Below, in pieces: positions 8,519 to 16,702 of a stretch of DNA of 57,614 nt. How positions within the stretch are numbered: position 1 is the first letter of the stretch; every line of letters starts with the position of its first letter. The notes beneath the pieces were generated by a model that did no database searches, was not told where the DNA came from, and saw nothing but the letters and a program-made list of their open reading frames with translations. A program made the translations under genes and the position numbers. The DNA comes from Caldilineaceae bacterium. Its GTDB lineage: Bacteria; Chloroflexota; Anaerolineae; Caldilineales; Caldilineaceae. The DNA is taken from assembly GCA_026645575.1 (NCBI GenBank), contig JAPKMW010000074.1:1-57614 (forward strand). The letters are read 5' to 3'.

Positions 8519-9379
8519 CTACCCCTTGTACTGAACTTTGGTACGCATATAGAGAAAATCGCCGACGCGATGGAGGCTGAAAGGCTGTGAATAGGGTGCT
8601 TTACCGGGCATCCACGCCACGCCTTCAGTGTAGCTGGGGCGGAATTTGTCGTTGCTGCGCCCGATAAAGTTGGGGCAGATGGTGACAAATTCTTCATCGA
8701 TCTGCTTCGCCGCCAACATCGAGCCAAAGAGACGCGCCCCACCTTCACAGAGCAAATTGCGCACGCCATAATCGCTATAGAGCATCTGATTCAACCGAGC
8801 GAGATCGACACTTGTTTCACCGAGAGCATGAACATCAACCCTGGCCTCACACTCGACGCCGTGGAGCTGCGCCGCCCCGCGATTGGTGGTCGCCAGCACA
8901 ACACGGGCGTCCGGTTGGCGAAAACAGAGTGCATCCAAGTTGACTTTACCTTCCAGCGAAACAATGACCAACATCGGTGTTGGCGCATAGCCTTCGGCAG
9001 CGCGCAACGCGGTAAAAGCAGCACTTTCATACGGACACATAAACTCCGCCGTCCAGAGATGTTCGGTTTCTAGATTCACAGTGGCGTCGCCCGACATGAC
9101 GGCATCGGCTCGCACCCGCAACAACCCCATTAACCAACGATCGTGGGCGTTAAAGTCGGTTACGTCCCCGCCAGAAGATGCCCCCGGCTCGTTATAGGAG
9201 ATGCGCCCATCGCGCGATTGGGCAAAATTGGTATAGACATAGGGCCGTCCCGTCATTGTGGGAAGGTGCCAGTCGCCGGGGTAAATCTGTCGAAATGCTT
9301 CCGGCAAGGAAGGCGTCGTTGGCTGTTCGCCGGTAAAGAGCAATTGAAAGGGGCTGCCAGGGCCTTTTAGATCGACCAT
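8519..9379 (-). CDS. RibD C-terminal-domain (DHFR-like) reductase
   Basis: A 286-aa stand-alone NADPH reductase of the RibD_C / bacterial DHFR-like fold. YTNFAQSRDGRISY near residue 50 is the typical N-terminal strand and loop, DRWLMGLLRVRADAVMSG follows, and NLLCEGGARLFGSMLA near residue 207 is the classic C-terminal 'EGG' cofactor motif. There is no deaminase domain, so it is not a complete RibD. AAGGAG lies 6 nt before the ATG. It is followed 9 bp later by the FAD-linked oxidase. Family members reduce a ribosylaminopyrimidine or other heterocycles; the substrate here is unknown. Confidence 0.8.
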   Translation of the reverse strand: MVDLKGPGSPFQLLFTGEQPTTPSLPEAFRQIYPGDWHLPTMTGRPYVYTNFAQSRDGRISYNEPGASSGGDVTDFNAHDRWLMGLLRVRADAVMSGDATVNLETEHLWTAEFMCPYESAAFTALRAAEGYAPTPMLVIVSLEGKVNLDALCFRQPDARVVLATTNRGAAQLHGVECEARVDVHALGETSVDLARLNQMLYSDYGVRNLLCEGGARLFGSMLAAKQIDEEFVTICPNFIGRSNDKFRPSYTEGVAWMPGKAPYSQPFSLHRVGDFLYMRTKVQYKG

Positions 9380-9399
9380 CGGTGTCTCCTTGTGCTATG

Positions 9400-9534
9400 C
9401 TACGTGTTGCGTGTTGCGTGAACTGTGACTTTGTGTAAACGTGTTGCTGGATTTGCTATTTTATTGCACAAACTTGTAGCCTAAAACGGTTCACGCAACG
9501 TTCGGCTGCGGCTCACGTCGAAGCCACGCAACAC
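9400..9534. repeat. GCGTGTTGCGTG-family inverted repeat
   Basis: The left side carries the tandem phrase CGTGTTGCGTGTTGCGTGAAC and the right side its approximate complement (TTCACGCAACG, then CCACGCAACACG). It fills the gap between the small unknown gene and the RibD-like gene. Related phrases occur at 13562-13632, 50230-50279 and 55891-55932. Confidence 0.7.
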
Positions 9535-9545
9535 GAATTCCGTAA

Positions 9546-9881
9546 TCACGTTACCGGCCACTCAGCGCCATCATAGTAGCGCGTGCCCCGGTGGCCTTGT
9601 TTCGGAATGGGGGTTGCCAGCCGTTCGCCGGGTGCGGCCACCATGACCAACGTGCGCGGTTTGCCCGAATCGGGGTTGGTGGCGCCGCCAATCAGTTCCT
9701 TGATTTGGAGGCGCCCAATCAACTGGTCATTGAAAATGGTATAGACATAGTCGCCCACTTTGAGTTTGGAAGGCGTACCGGCCATGTGAAATTCGTACTC
9801 GTTGAGTGAACCATCATAGAGCGCGTTGATGGCTGCCACACCATCAGTGGCGGGGATGGTTTTGGTGATGCCAAAGCTCAC
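9546..9881 (-). CDS. Small protein of unknown function, possibly PUA/ASCH-like
   Basis: About 111 aa, soluble. The central stretch KVGDYVYTIFNDQLIGRLQI looks like the beta-rich core of ASCH/EVE-type PUA-like domains, but I cannot assign the family with confidence. GGGAG lies 8 nt upstream of a GTG at 9881, which I prefer over the TTG two codons earlier. A near-consensus promoter lies about 50 bp upstream, so this may be the first gene of the operon running down to 3772. A 166-bp gap with an inverted repeat separates it from the RibD-like gene. Confidence 0.55.
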   Translation of the reverse strand: MSFGITKTIPATDGVAAINALYDGSLNEYEFHMAGTPSKLKVGDYVYTIFNDQLIGRLQIKELIGGATNPDSGKPRTLVMVAAPGERLATPIPKQGHRGTRYYDGAEWPVT

Positions 9882-9933
9882 AGTCAAGTCTCCCGATCTT
9901 CAGCGTCGCGGTGGTTGGGTTGAATGTGCTGTG

Positions 9934-9962
9934 ATCATAGTAGTTTTGGCGATGTGTGTCAA
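9934..9962 (-). promoter_or_regulatory. Near-consensus sigma-70 promoter for the 9.9-3.8 kb gene set
   Basis: On the minus strand TTGACA (9957-9962) and TATGAT (9934-9939) are separated by exactly 17 bp. Transcription would start near 9927, about 45 bp before the GTG of the small unknown gene. Confidence 0.6.
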
Positions 9963-9998
9963 CTTTTGGAGATGGAGGGGGGCGAAAATGGTATAACA

Positions 9999-10046
9999 AT
10001 AGCGAATTGCACAACGCAGGTGCAACCCCGTTGTGCAATTCGCTAT
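9999..10046. repeat. 17-bp perfect inverted repeat in a 309-bp intergenic gap
   Basis: ATAGCGAATTGCACAAC (9999-10015) is perfectly complementary to 10030-10046, with a 14-bp loop, and is followed on the plus strand by CTTTTCTT. The gap 9882-10190 otherwise holds only the promoter for the minus-strand gene, and no coding signal was seen in it. The hairpin could terminate transcription from either side or be a small non-autonomous element. Confidence 0.7.
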
Positions 10047-10190
10047 CTTTTCTTGTTTAGAACTTCTGCTCCCTCCCAAAAAAGCCCGATTTTGGGCAAG
10101 AGTCGGGCATCTCCGGAGAGCTATCCAGCTTGTATAATTAATGATCAATGAGTGGGCTGCTCGTAGTCTATATAGATAGGAAGTTGCGCT

Positions 10191-10844
10191 TTATAACAAC
10201 CGGAGTTCACGCCCACGCAGGGCAGCTTGGGTGCGATCACGAGCGCCGATCTTGCTCAAGAGCGAGGTGACATAATTTTTGACCGTGCCTTCGGCCAAGT
10301 AGAGCCGTTCAGCAATTTCGCGGTTGCTCAAGCCGTTGGCGACCAGCTTCAGCACGTCCAACTCCCGCTCGGAAAGCGGTTCCGCCAGACCGGCATCCAC
10401 TGCTCGCGCTGGCGGGGCTAGACGGGCAAAGGCATCGACCACCTTGCGCGTCACTGCCGGGTCGATCAGCGCCTGACCAGCCGCTACGCGACGAATGGCA
10501 TCGGCCAATTCGTCCCCGGAGACGGCCTTGAGTAGATAACCCAGCGCGCCGGCGCGCAGCCCCTCAAAAATATATTCGTCTTCGTCAAAGGTGGTGAGGA
10601 TGATCACTTTGACGTTCGGCCACTGGGCATGAAGGCGGCGGGTGGCCTCGACGCCATCCATGCCGGGCATTCGCACATCCATCAACACAATCGTCGGTTG
10701 TAATTCGGCATAACGCGCAAGCGCTTCGTCCCCATTGCCGGCTTCCCCGACAACCGCCAGGTCATCTTCCAATTCGAGCAGGGTGCGTAGACCATCGCGC
10801 ATGAGGCGCTGATCATCGACGAGCAGAATGGTGATTTTATTCAT
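10191..10844 (-). CDS. NarL/FixJ-family response regulator
   Basis: Receiver domain (ITILLVDDQRLMRDGLRTLL, phospho-acceptor in IVLMDVRMPGMDGVEA, switch Lys in GYLLKAVSGDEL) followed by a LuxR-type helix-turn-helix (LSERELDVLKLVANGLSNRE, then GTVKNYVTSLLSKIGARDRT). I chose the ATG at 10844, which starts MNKITILLVDDQ, as the receiver begins there; GGAG lies upstream. The start overlaps the end of the kinase gene by 8 bp, so the pair is translationally coupled. It binds DNA once phosphorylated; its target genes are unknown. Confidence 0.9.
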   Translation of the reverse strand: MNKITILLVDDQRLMRDGLRTLLELEDDLAVVGEAGNGDEALARYAELQPTIVLMDVRMPGMDGVEATRRLHAQWPNVKVIILTTFDEDEYIFEGLRAGALGYLLKAVSGDELADAIRRVAAGQALIDPAVTRKVVDAFARLAPPARAVDAGLAEPLSERELDVLKLVANGLSNREIAERLYLAEGTVKNYVTSLLSKIGARDRTQAALRGRELRLL

Positions 10845-12150
10845 TATGCTGGACTCCATTGCCGACAACGGTCTTTGAGGGTTCGGAGGATAACGGCAGG
10901 GGCAAACTTATGACAATGCGCGTGCCGCCCTCACTGCGCGGTTGGATGAAAAACTCACCCCCTAGTTGCGTCGCCCGCTCTTCTAACCCGCGCAAACCAT
11001 AACCATGTGTCGAAGCTGGCCCGTTCAGCCCAATGCCGTCGTCGGCGACGCTGATCAGGATTTCGGTATCAACCAGGCCATCAGCAACCGTTTTGTCACC
11101 CAGGAGCGCCACTTCGACGCGCGCCTGTTTGGCCTGGGCATGACGCTGAATATTGGTCAGCGCCTCTTGTGCAGCCCGGTAGAGGGTGTGGCGATGGTCA
11201 GGCGGTAACTCGGGGATGGTGGTCGGCAAGGATAACTCAGTTTGGATGCCGGTCGCCTCCATAAAGTTGGTCGCCAGCCGGGTAAGGGCGGTGCGCAATG
11301 GCAAATCTTCTTCGAGCGGGGTGCGTAGGGCGGCCACCGTGCGCCGTAATTCGGTCAACCCTTCCAACACCTGTTGGCGCACGGTGCCGATCATCTGGAC
11401 GGCTTTGTCCGGATCCCGTTTCACCAACTTTTGCGCGCCTTCCAGTTGCACCGCGGCCACCGTCAAGCGATGACCAAGTGTATCGTGCATTTCGCGCGCC
11501 AGGCGATTGCGCTCCTCGGCGACGGCTAGCTCTTCGGCGTGGGCCGCATGCGCTTGCAATTGCTGATGGGCAATTTGTAACTTCTGGTACAGCCGTTTGC
11601 TCTCGGCACTGGCCACCTCGGCCCGCCGTTGCGCATTGGCCGCCGAACCGACAAAGAAATAACCACAAGTTGCGCCCAAGCCATTGAGCAGACCTAAGCC
11701 CCAATTCGGCGCCAGGAGATAGGCCAGCAGGACGGTGGTCAACCCGCCTAAGACCAAGACCCAGGTGTAGCCGATACGGTCGGGAAAGAGCGTTAGCGCC
11801 CGACCACTCAACACAAAATAGAGAATGATGATGGCGGTGAAACTGCCATCCAGCGCCACCATGCCTAAGCTCAGGAGGGTCAGATAGAGCAGCCGCCCAT
11901 GTTCGCGCCCGTTAAAGACGCTCGGTGGGGTGATCTGATCCGCTGGCCAGAGCAGCCCGCCAGTAAAGAGGATGAACAAGCCAAGTGTACCCCACCGCCG
12001 CGCATCTTCTGCCGGATAGAAGGTAAAGGCAAAGAAAGCAACCACCGCAATGGTGATTAGGGCCAACCAGTCCACCCAGCTTTGTGGCAGTGCCAGCTTT
12101 TGTTTCATTCGTGCGTTTTTCTCAATCAGCTTCCAGGAAGCAATTCGCAT
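10837..12150 (-). CDS. NarL-type sensor histidine kinase
   Basis: About six N-terminal membrane helices (for example LALITIAVVAFFAFTFY and YTWVLVLGGLTTVLLAYLLA) without a large extracellular loop. They are followed by a coiled linker, a HisKA_3 dimerisation domain with phospho-His in RLAREMHDTLGHRLTVA, and a HATPase_c domain (AAQEALTNIQRHAQA, VADDGIGLNG, YGLRGLEERA). The ATG at 12150 is preceded by GGGAG at good spacing; an alternative ATG at 12108 begins just before the first helix. The lack of a sensor domain suggests membrane-state or intramembrane sensing, as in LiaS/DesK-like kinases. That is inference. Confidence 0.88.
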   Translation of the reverse strand: MRIASWKLIEKNARMKQKLALPQSWVDWLALITIAVVAFFAFTFYPAEDARRWGTLGLFILFTGGLLWPADQITPPSVFNGREHGRLLYLTLLSLGMVALDGSFTAIIILYFVLSGRALTLFPDRIGYTWVLVLGGLTTVLLAYLLAPNWGLGLLNGLGATCGYFFVGSAANAQRRAEVASAESKRLYQKLQIAHQQLQAHAAHAEELAVAEERNRLAREMHDTLGHRLTVAAVQLEGAQKLVKRDPDKAVQMIGTVRQQVLEGLTELRRTVAALRTPLEEDLPLRTALTRLATNFMEATGIQTELSLPTTIPELPPDHRHTLYRAAQEALTNIQRHAQAKQARVEVALLGDKTVADGLVDTEILISVADDGIGLNGPASTHGYGLRGLEERATQLGGEFFIQPRSEGGTRIVISLPLPLSSEPSKTVVGNGVQHNE

Positions 12151-12254
12151 TGGGCAGAACTCCCGTTGATCACGACTTTCCTTCTTCGTCATCAACAGGA
12201 TACTTGCTAGTGGGTCATGTTGACCAGTGTCAGGAGTCATAGGCCGGGTCACGT

Positions 12255-12311
12255 GACAGGATGAGGGGGTGACAGGGTGACAAGGTGACTGTATTCCTTC
12301 ACCCTGTCACC
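12255..12311. repeat. GTGACAGG-phrase palindrome 3' of rtcB
   Basis: GGTGACAGGGTGA (12268-12280) pairs with TCACCCTGTCACC (12299-12311). The left flank contains further partial copies (CGTGACAGG, TGACAAGG). The same phrase recurs inside trpF at 56338-56394. Confidence 0.8.
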
Positions 12312-12313
12312 TG

Positions 12314-13498
12314 CTAGTCCTTATACGGGTCAAACTCATGCTCGCCGGCCATCGCCACGCCGATGGGCGTGAGGGTGTGGAGGATGCGGATGGAGTCTTT
12401 GTGATATTGCAGAACTTCGTCCAGCCGTTTGTAGCAATGGGGCGATTCATCGACGCCGCCGCCACGCAGTTCAACGCCGGCCCGGCGCACCCAGTTCATC
12501 ATCATCTTGTCGCTGATTTCGCCTTGGGAGATGGTCTCCAACTTGCCGTTTTTCCAGCGCTTTTTGCCGGCGGCCCGTGTGCGCGACATAACGCGGCCGG
12601 CACCATGCACCGTCGAGTAGAGTGCCTTCTTGCCTTCTTCGCTATCGACCCCTTCCAGAATCACCGCCGGTTCAGCCATGGTGCCGCCCACAAAGCTGCG
12701 TTGGTTGGGGAAGGCGGGCGTCGCCCCTTTGCGCACGACCCAGAGATCGTGGTTGCCATGGCGTTCGATCCAGGCATAATTATGGTGGTTGTGGACTTCG
12801 TCAACAATCTTGGCGCCAATGATCTGGGCGACCTTCGCACAAACCCAGTTGCGCCCGGCATAGGCGTAGCGCCCGGCCAGTTGCATGGCGGCAATGTATT
12901 CCTTGCCCAGCGGCGATGCCACCGGCAGCAACACCGGCTCAACATTCATGCCGTCGCGTCCGCCGCCAGCCTTGATATAGTAACTGGCAAGGTGATGGCC
13001 CAGACCACGCGAGCCAAAGTGAACGCCGATCCAGACCCGTTCCTGTTCATCAACAAAGATGTCCACATAGTGGTTGCCGGAGCCGACGGTCCCCAGTTGC
13101 TCGCGCGCTAGCTTCTTGTGTTTGCGCACTTCGGGAATATCCCAGGCTGGATCATCCTCGAAAAGTTCATGTTCCACCTCTTCGGCATTCTTCCGTCCCA
13201 CACCAAAGGAAATATGTTTCCAGACATCATCCATGATCTCTTTGATAAAGGGGCGAACCTCATTAGCCCCTGCATCTAGTAGCACGGCTTTATTACCACA
13301 CGATATGTCGAAACCAACGCCGGATGGACTAATATGCTCGCCATAGGCCGCCACCCCGCCAATCGGCATGGCATAGCCAACATGGTGATCGGCCATGAGC
13401 GCCACCGCCTCGGCGCGCTTGCCCACGGTGACGGCCTGATTCACCGCATCCTGCAACGGCTCGCCCCAGACGGGGATATTGTCAACAATCTGATACAT
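12314..13498 (-). CDS. rtcB: RtcB-family RNA ligase
   Basis: A 394-aa short-form RtcB protein. Family members join RNA 2',3'-cyclic phosphate or 3'-phosphate ends to 5'-OH ends using GTP and Mn2+. Visible motifs are ADHHVGYAMPIGGVAAY, SGVGFDISCGNKA (metal-binding Asp and Cys region), VGSGNHYVDIF, VHFGSRGLGHH and EVHNHHNYAW, with SRTRAAGKKRW towards the C-terminus where the guanylated His region lies. GAGGTACTTCT precedes the ATG. No archease or RtcR gene is adjacent, so it may act in RNA repair or be a paralogue of unknown role. Confidence 0.88.
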   Translation of the reverse strand: MYQIVDNIPVWGEPLQDAVNQAVTVGKRAEAVALMADHHVGYAMPIGGVAAYGEHISPSGVGFDISCGNKAVLLDAGANEVRPFIKEIMDDVWKHISFGVGRKNAEEVEHELFEDDPAWDIPEVRKHKKLAREQLGTVGSGNHYVDIFVDEQERVWIGVHFGSRGLGHHLASYYIKAGGGRDGMNVEPVLLPVASPLGKEYIAAMQLAGRYAYAGRNWVCAKVAQIIGAKIVDEVHNHHNYAWIERHGNHDLWVVRKGATPAFPNQRSFVGGTMAEPAVILEGVDSEEGKKALYSTVHGAGRVMSRTRAAGKKRWKNGKLETISQGEISDKMMMNWVRRAGVELRGGGVDESPHCYKRLDEVLQYHKDSIRILHTLTPIGVAMAGEHEFDPYKD

Positions 13499-13561
13499 AG
13501 AAGTACCTCACTTGGGGAAAAATGAACTTGGGGGAAATGAACCGCCCCTTGTACAATTAGA

Positions 13562-13632
13562 ACGTGCTACGTGCTGCGTGTTGCGTGAACTGCTCACAAA
13601 TCACGAATTACGAATCACGTTTCACGAATCAG
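13562..13632. repeat. GCGTGTTGCGTGAACT / ACGAATCACG phrase repeat
   Basis: The divergent gap between rtcB and the aminotransferase gene holds iterated phrases (GTGCTGCGTGTTGCGTGAAC, then AATCACGAATTACGAATCAC). It shares words with 50230-50279 and 9400-9534. This is one of the few copies not located 3' of a gene. Confidence 0.7.
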
Positions 13633-13675
13633 GCCGTACATTATACATCAAACTGAGTACAATACCATTTCTATC

Positions 13676-14812
13676 ATGACCATGATCCGCACAACCCAAA
13701 TCCAGGTTCCCGAAGGTGTGATTGATTTTGGCGTGGGCCAACCCGATAACGCCATTCTGCCGCTTGTTTTATTACACGAGGCCGCCACCCACCGCTTTAC
13801 GCAAGGCGATATGGCGTTGCTCCAATATGGGCCGGAGGAGGGGGACGGTTACTTTAATCGCGCATTGGCTGATTTTTTGAGTGTAGAATATGAAGAACCG
13901 GTGCTGCCGGAGGGATTGTTTATCACCAACGGGATTTCGCAAGCGCTTGATCTCGTCTGCACCCTGTTGACCAAACCGGGCGACCTGATCCTGGTCGAAG
14001 AGCCGACCTATTTTCTGGTCTTTCGCATTTTCCTGAATCATGGTCTGCGTATCGCTTCGGTGCCGGTGGATCAGGATGGGATCAGGCTCGACCTGCTGGA
14101 AGAAAAGCTGAAGCAGGAGCGACCGGCCTTTCTCTACACCATTCCCGCCTATCAAAACCCGACCGGCTTCACCCTATCTCAGGCGCGGCGGGAGGCGTTG
14201 GTGGCCTTGAGCCGTCAGTACAACTTCTGGATTGTGGCCGATGAAGTCTACCAGATGCTCCATTACACCGAACGCCCGCCCCGCTCTTTTGGTCATTATG
14301 TCGAGCAGGGGCCGGTGCTGTCGCTGGGCACCTTTTCCAAGATCCTGGCCCCCGGTCTGCGCCTCGGCTGGATTCAAACGACGCCGGCAATGGTGGATCG
14401 CTTTGTTGATAGTGGCATTGTGCGCAGCGGCGGCGGTCTCAACCCGCTGGCATCGGGATTGGTGCGCAGTGCGTTGGAACTGGGCATTCAAGCCCGTTAT
14501 CTTGCCTGGCTGCGCGAACTTTTTCGCGAACGCATCGCCCTTTTCGATCAAGCTCTGCGCACCTATCTGCCGCCCTGGGTTGAATTTGCCACGCCGCACG
14601 GCGGTTACTTCTACTGGCTCAAACTCCCCGCTGACATGGACGCGCAAACGCTCCTCGCCAAAGCGGAAGCGCACCAAGTCGGCTTCCGCCCTGGCAACAA
14701 ATTCACCACCAGTGGTGGCCTGCCCAACTTTTTGCGCTTGAGCTTTTCGTACTATGATAGCGCACAGTTGGTTGAGGGGGCAGAACGGTTGGGCAAGGTG
14801 ATTAAGAGATAA
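13676..14812 (+). CDS. PLP-dependent aminotransferase, class I/II (2-aminoadipate / MocR-domain type)
   Basis: A 378-aa fold-type I aminotransferase. The N-terminal IDFGVGQPDNAILP, the PLP-phosphate region (FITNGISQALDLVCTLLTKP), the NPTGF motif in TIPAYQNPTGFTL, the cofactor Asp in WIVADEVYQML, and the Schiff-base lysine in SLGTFSKILAPGLRLGWI are all present. This resembles 2-aminoadipate/aromatic aminotransferases (LysN-like) and the catalytic half of MocR regulators, but no helix-turn-helix domain is attached. The ATG at 13676 or 13682 could be used. The downstream minus-strand dehydrogenase is convergent. Confidence 0.85.
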   Translation: MTMIRTTQIQVPEGVIDFGVGQPDNAILPLVLLHEAATHRFTQGDMALLQYGPEEGDGYFNRALADFLSVEYEEPVLPEGLFITNGISQALDLVCTLLTKPGDLILVEEPTYFLVFRIFLNHGLRIASVPVDQDGIRLDLLEEKLKQERPAFLYTIPAYQNPTGFTLSQARREALVALSRQYNFWIVADEVYQMLHYTERPPRSFGHYVEQGPVLSLGTFSKILAPGLRLGWIQTTPAMVDRFVDSGIVRSGGGLNPLASGLVRSALELGIQARYLAWLRELFRERIALFDQALRTYLPPWVEFATPHGGYFYWLKLPADMDAQTLLAKAEAHQVGFRPGNKFTTSGGLPNFLRLSFSYYDSAQLVEGAERLGKVIKR

Positions 14813-14862
14813 AGAGATTCTGTTCGCCCGTGATCAATCTCTCAATCACCCAATCTCTCCCG
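14803..14862. repeat. Imperfect CAATCTCT-family palindrome between convergent genes
   Basis: AAGAGATAAAGAGATT on the left and AATCTCTCAATCACCCAATC on the right form an imperfect stem over the stop codons of the aminotransferase and the Gfo/Idh/MocA gene. Better copies of this family lie at 27641-27709 and 51861-51922. Confidence 0.65.
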
Positions 14863-15955
14863 GCTGCAACCCAATCGGCAACATGGCCGGCCGTTCGCAA
14901 CTGCTGGTCAGGTCGATATGCTTGCCGGTGGCCGAGGCGTCATGGAAGGCTTGCATGATGTCGAGAACATGATGGGCTAGATCGCCACTGGCGCGATGGG
15001 GGCGGTTGTGGCGGATCGCATCGGCCATGTCAGCAACGCCAAGGCCGCGACTGTTTTCGGTGTAGATGTGGGTCAACGGCACGTCCTGCCAGTCACTGTC
15101 ACCCACGCCACGGACACGCACGGGGCCGCCAAAGGTGTTGGGGTCGGGCAGACTGAGCGAGGCTTCGGAACCGTAAATTTCCAGGCGGGGCAACTGCGCG
15201 GCCTTGACATCAAAGGTCGTGATAATTGTGCCGATGGCGCCGCTGGCAAACTCCAACAGACCGGCCACATGGGTCGGTACTTCCACTTTGATGATTTGCC
15301 CATAGTTGGGCTGGCTGGTAACGCGCCGTTCCGGGAAGCTGGCGCGGGTCAAGCCTGTCACCCGGCGTACCGGCCCCAGAATGGACACCAACGCTGTCAG
15401 GTAATATGGCCCCATATCAAACATCGGCCCGCCGCCGGGTTGGTAGTAGAAGGCCGGGTTGGGGTGCCAATGCTCATGGCCGCGCGACATCATAAAGGCC
15501 GTCGCCGCCACTGGCTCGCCGATCACGCCGTCATCAACAAGTTTGCGACAGGTCTGCAAGCCGCCGCCCAGGAAGGTGTCGGGCGCACAGCCAACGCGCA
15601 CCCCTTTGGCCGCTGCGGCTTTGAGCAAGGCTTCGCCGTCGGTGCGGTTGAGGGCAAAGGGCTTTTCACTATAGGCTGCTTTCCCCGCCTGCACCGCCGC
15701 CGTACTCACCTCGGCATGAGCCGCCGGAATGGTCAAGTTAACCACAATCTCGATCTCCGGGTCGGCGAGCAGTTGGTCAACGGTGTAGGCTTTGATGTTG
15801 TGTTCCGCCGCCTTGGCCCGTGCGCGATCCATATCCAGGTCGGCGCAGGCGACCAACTCCAGGTTGTTAAAGGTCTTGTCTGCTTTGAGGTAGATGCCGC
15901 TAATGTTGCCGCAGCCGATAATGCCAAATTTTGTACGTTGGGTATGAGTGGTCAT
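14846..15955 (-). CDS. Gfo/Idh/MocA-family oxidoreductase
   Basis: About 369 aa. The N-terminal Rossmann domain begins with [17 protein letters not shown]. The conserved EKPFALNR motif holds the catalytic-region lysine ([14 protein letters not shown]), and [20 protein letters not shown] is the usual substrate-site stretch with Asp and Tyr. Family members oxidise or reduce sugars, inositols and related alcohols with NAD(P). I chose the ATG at 15955 because the Rossmann fold starts ten residues later; upstream ATGs at 15970 and 15991 are possible and ribosome-binding signals are weak for all. The substrate is unknown. Confidence 0.82.
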   Translation of the reverse strand: MTTHTQRTKFGIIGCGNISGIYLKADKTFNNLELVACADLDMDRARAKAAEHNIKAYTVDQLLADPEIEIVVNLTIPAAHAEVSTAAVQAGKAAYSEKPFALNRTDGEALLKAAAAKGVRVGCAPDTFLGGGLQTCRKLVDDGVIGEPVAATAFMMSRGHEHWHPNPAFYYQPGGGPMFDMGPYYLTALVSILGPVRRVTGLTRASFPERRVTSQPNYGQIIKVEVPTHVAGLLEFASGAIGTIITTFDVKAAQLPRLEIYGSEASLSLPDPNTFGGPVRVRGVGDSDWQDVPLTHIYTENSRGLGVADMADAIRHNRPHRASGDLAHHVLDIMQAFHDASATGKHIDLTSSCERPAMLPIGLQPGEIG

Positions 15956-16093
15956 ATCACTTACTTTCATAGTCGTATAATCTAAAATCAAGCCTGAAAT
16001 ATTCTTGGGCTTACTGAATGAACTCTAGTATAGTCTACACCACCCATGTGATTCAAATAGCCACTAAGAATAGATTGCTATCAGCGTGGAATT

Positions 16094-16186
16094 ACTATCT
16101 TTGCACTTTTTGATGTCTACCACTGGTAACAATGGGGCCACTTCTAGATAGCTTCCAGAGGTAGCGTTCAAAAGTGCAAAGATAGT
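16094..16186. repeat. 17-bp perfect inverted repeat, possible small mobile-element relic
   Basis: ACTATCTTTGCACTTTT (16094-16110) and its exact complement (16170-16186) enclose 59 bp. The element lies in the long gene-poor stretch 15956-16702. The arrangement of terminal inverted repeats with a short interior fits a MITE remnant or a structured RNA. No transposase is nearby. Confidence 0.6.
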
Positions 16187-16338
16187 GGTGGAATGAAAAC
16201 CCCTTCACTATTGTAGCGAATTGAATGGTTGGGTCGGAGTGTTCCAGAATGGCTGCTTGTAGCTCGTTTGCTGGTTGCACATACTGTTTTGACAACTCCT
16301 TATGCTGATAACGACGAGCGTTGGTTGATGACTAATCA

Positions 16339-16377
16339 AAAAGCGGCTACCCCATGCGTAGGGAAACTGCCGCTTTT
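16339..16377. terminator. Hairpin resembling an intrinsic terminator
   Basis: AAAAGCGGC and GCCGCTTTT flank a 21-bp loop, giving an A-flanked GC stem with T-rich exit on either strand. It lies just downstream (minus-strand sense) of the oppD-like remnant. Confidence 0.5.
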
Positions 16378-16435
16378 CGTCTCATCAGTATAATTTCTGC
16401 TTGTTTTGCTGAACCGCAAGCATGTAACCTAAGTT

Positions 16436-16660
16436 TTAGCCGAAGTGCAAAACCTGATCTATCTTCTCTGCATTCAAAACTGGCGACCCTTCGTAGAGAA
16501 AACAGGAAGCCGCTCGCTGTGCATCACGCTGATAGAGTGTGGGGACTGTTGCAGACATTTCGCCATCGCCGACGGGCAGCGGTCAGCAAATTTGCAGGCG
16601 GTGGTGCTACGGGGTTGATTGGAGAGTGCTGGCGGCGCTTCTGCCGTCCAGGCGTGATCC
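16436..16660 (-). pseudogene. Remnant of the C-terminus of an oligopeptide ABC transporter ATPase (OppD/DppD type)
   Basis: Three minus-strand frames in order resemble the oligo_HPY C-terminal extension of OppD/DppD ATPases. The pieces are HSPINPVAPPPA, then CKFADRCPSAMAKCLQQSP (the C-F-RCP-A-C cysteine motif), then AQRAACFLYEGSPV (the usual ACFLYE end) up to a TAA at 16436-16438. At least two frameshifts separate the pieces and the ATP-binding core is absent. The identification rests on motif recognition by eye. Confidence 0.5.
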
Positions 16661-16702
16661 GGGTATCGATTTGGTGGCAACTGTTCCTGGTGTTGGGAAA
16701 GT

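Noticed and set aside
14996..15985. 329-residue plus-strand frame opposite the Gfo/Idh/MocA gene
   Set aside because: Shadow of the real gene, without domain motifs or ribosome-binding site.
16095..16295. A 66-residue minus-strand open frame starting with TTG
   Set aside because: It reads straight through the 17-bp inverted repeat, and AAGGAG abuts the start codon with no spacing; coding is unlikely.
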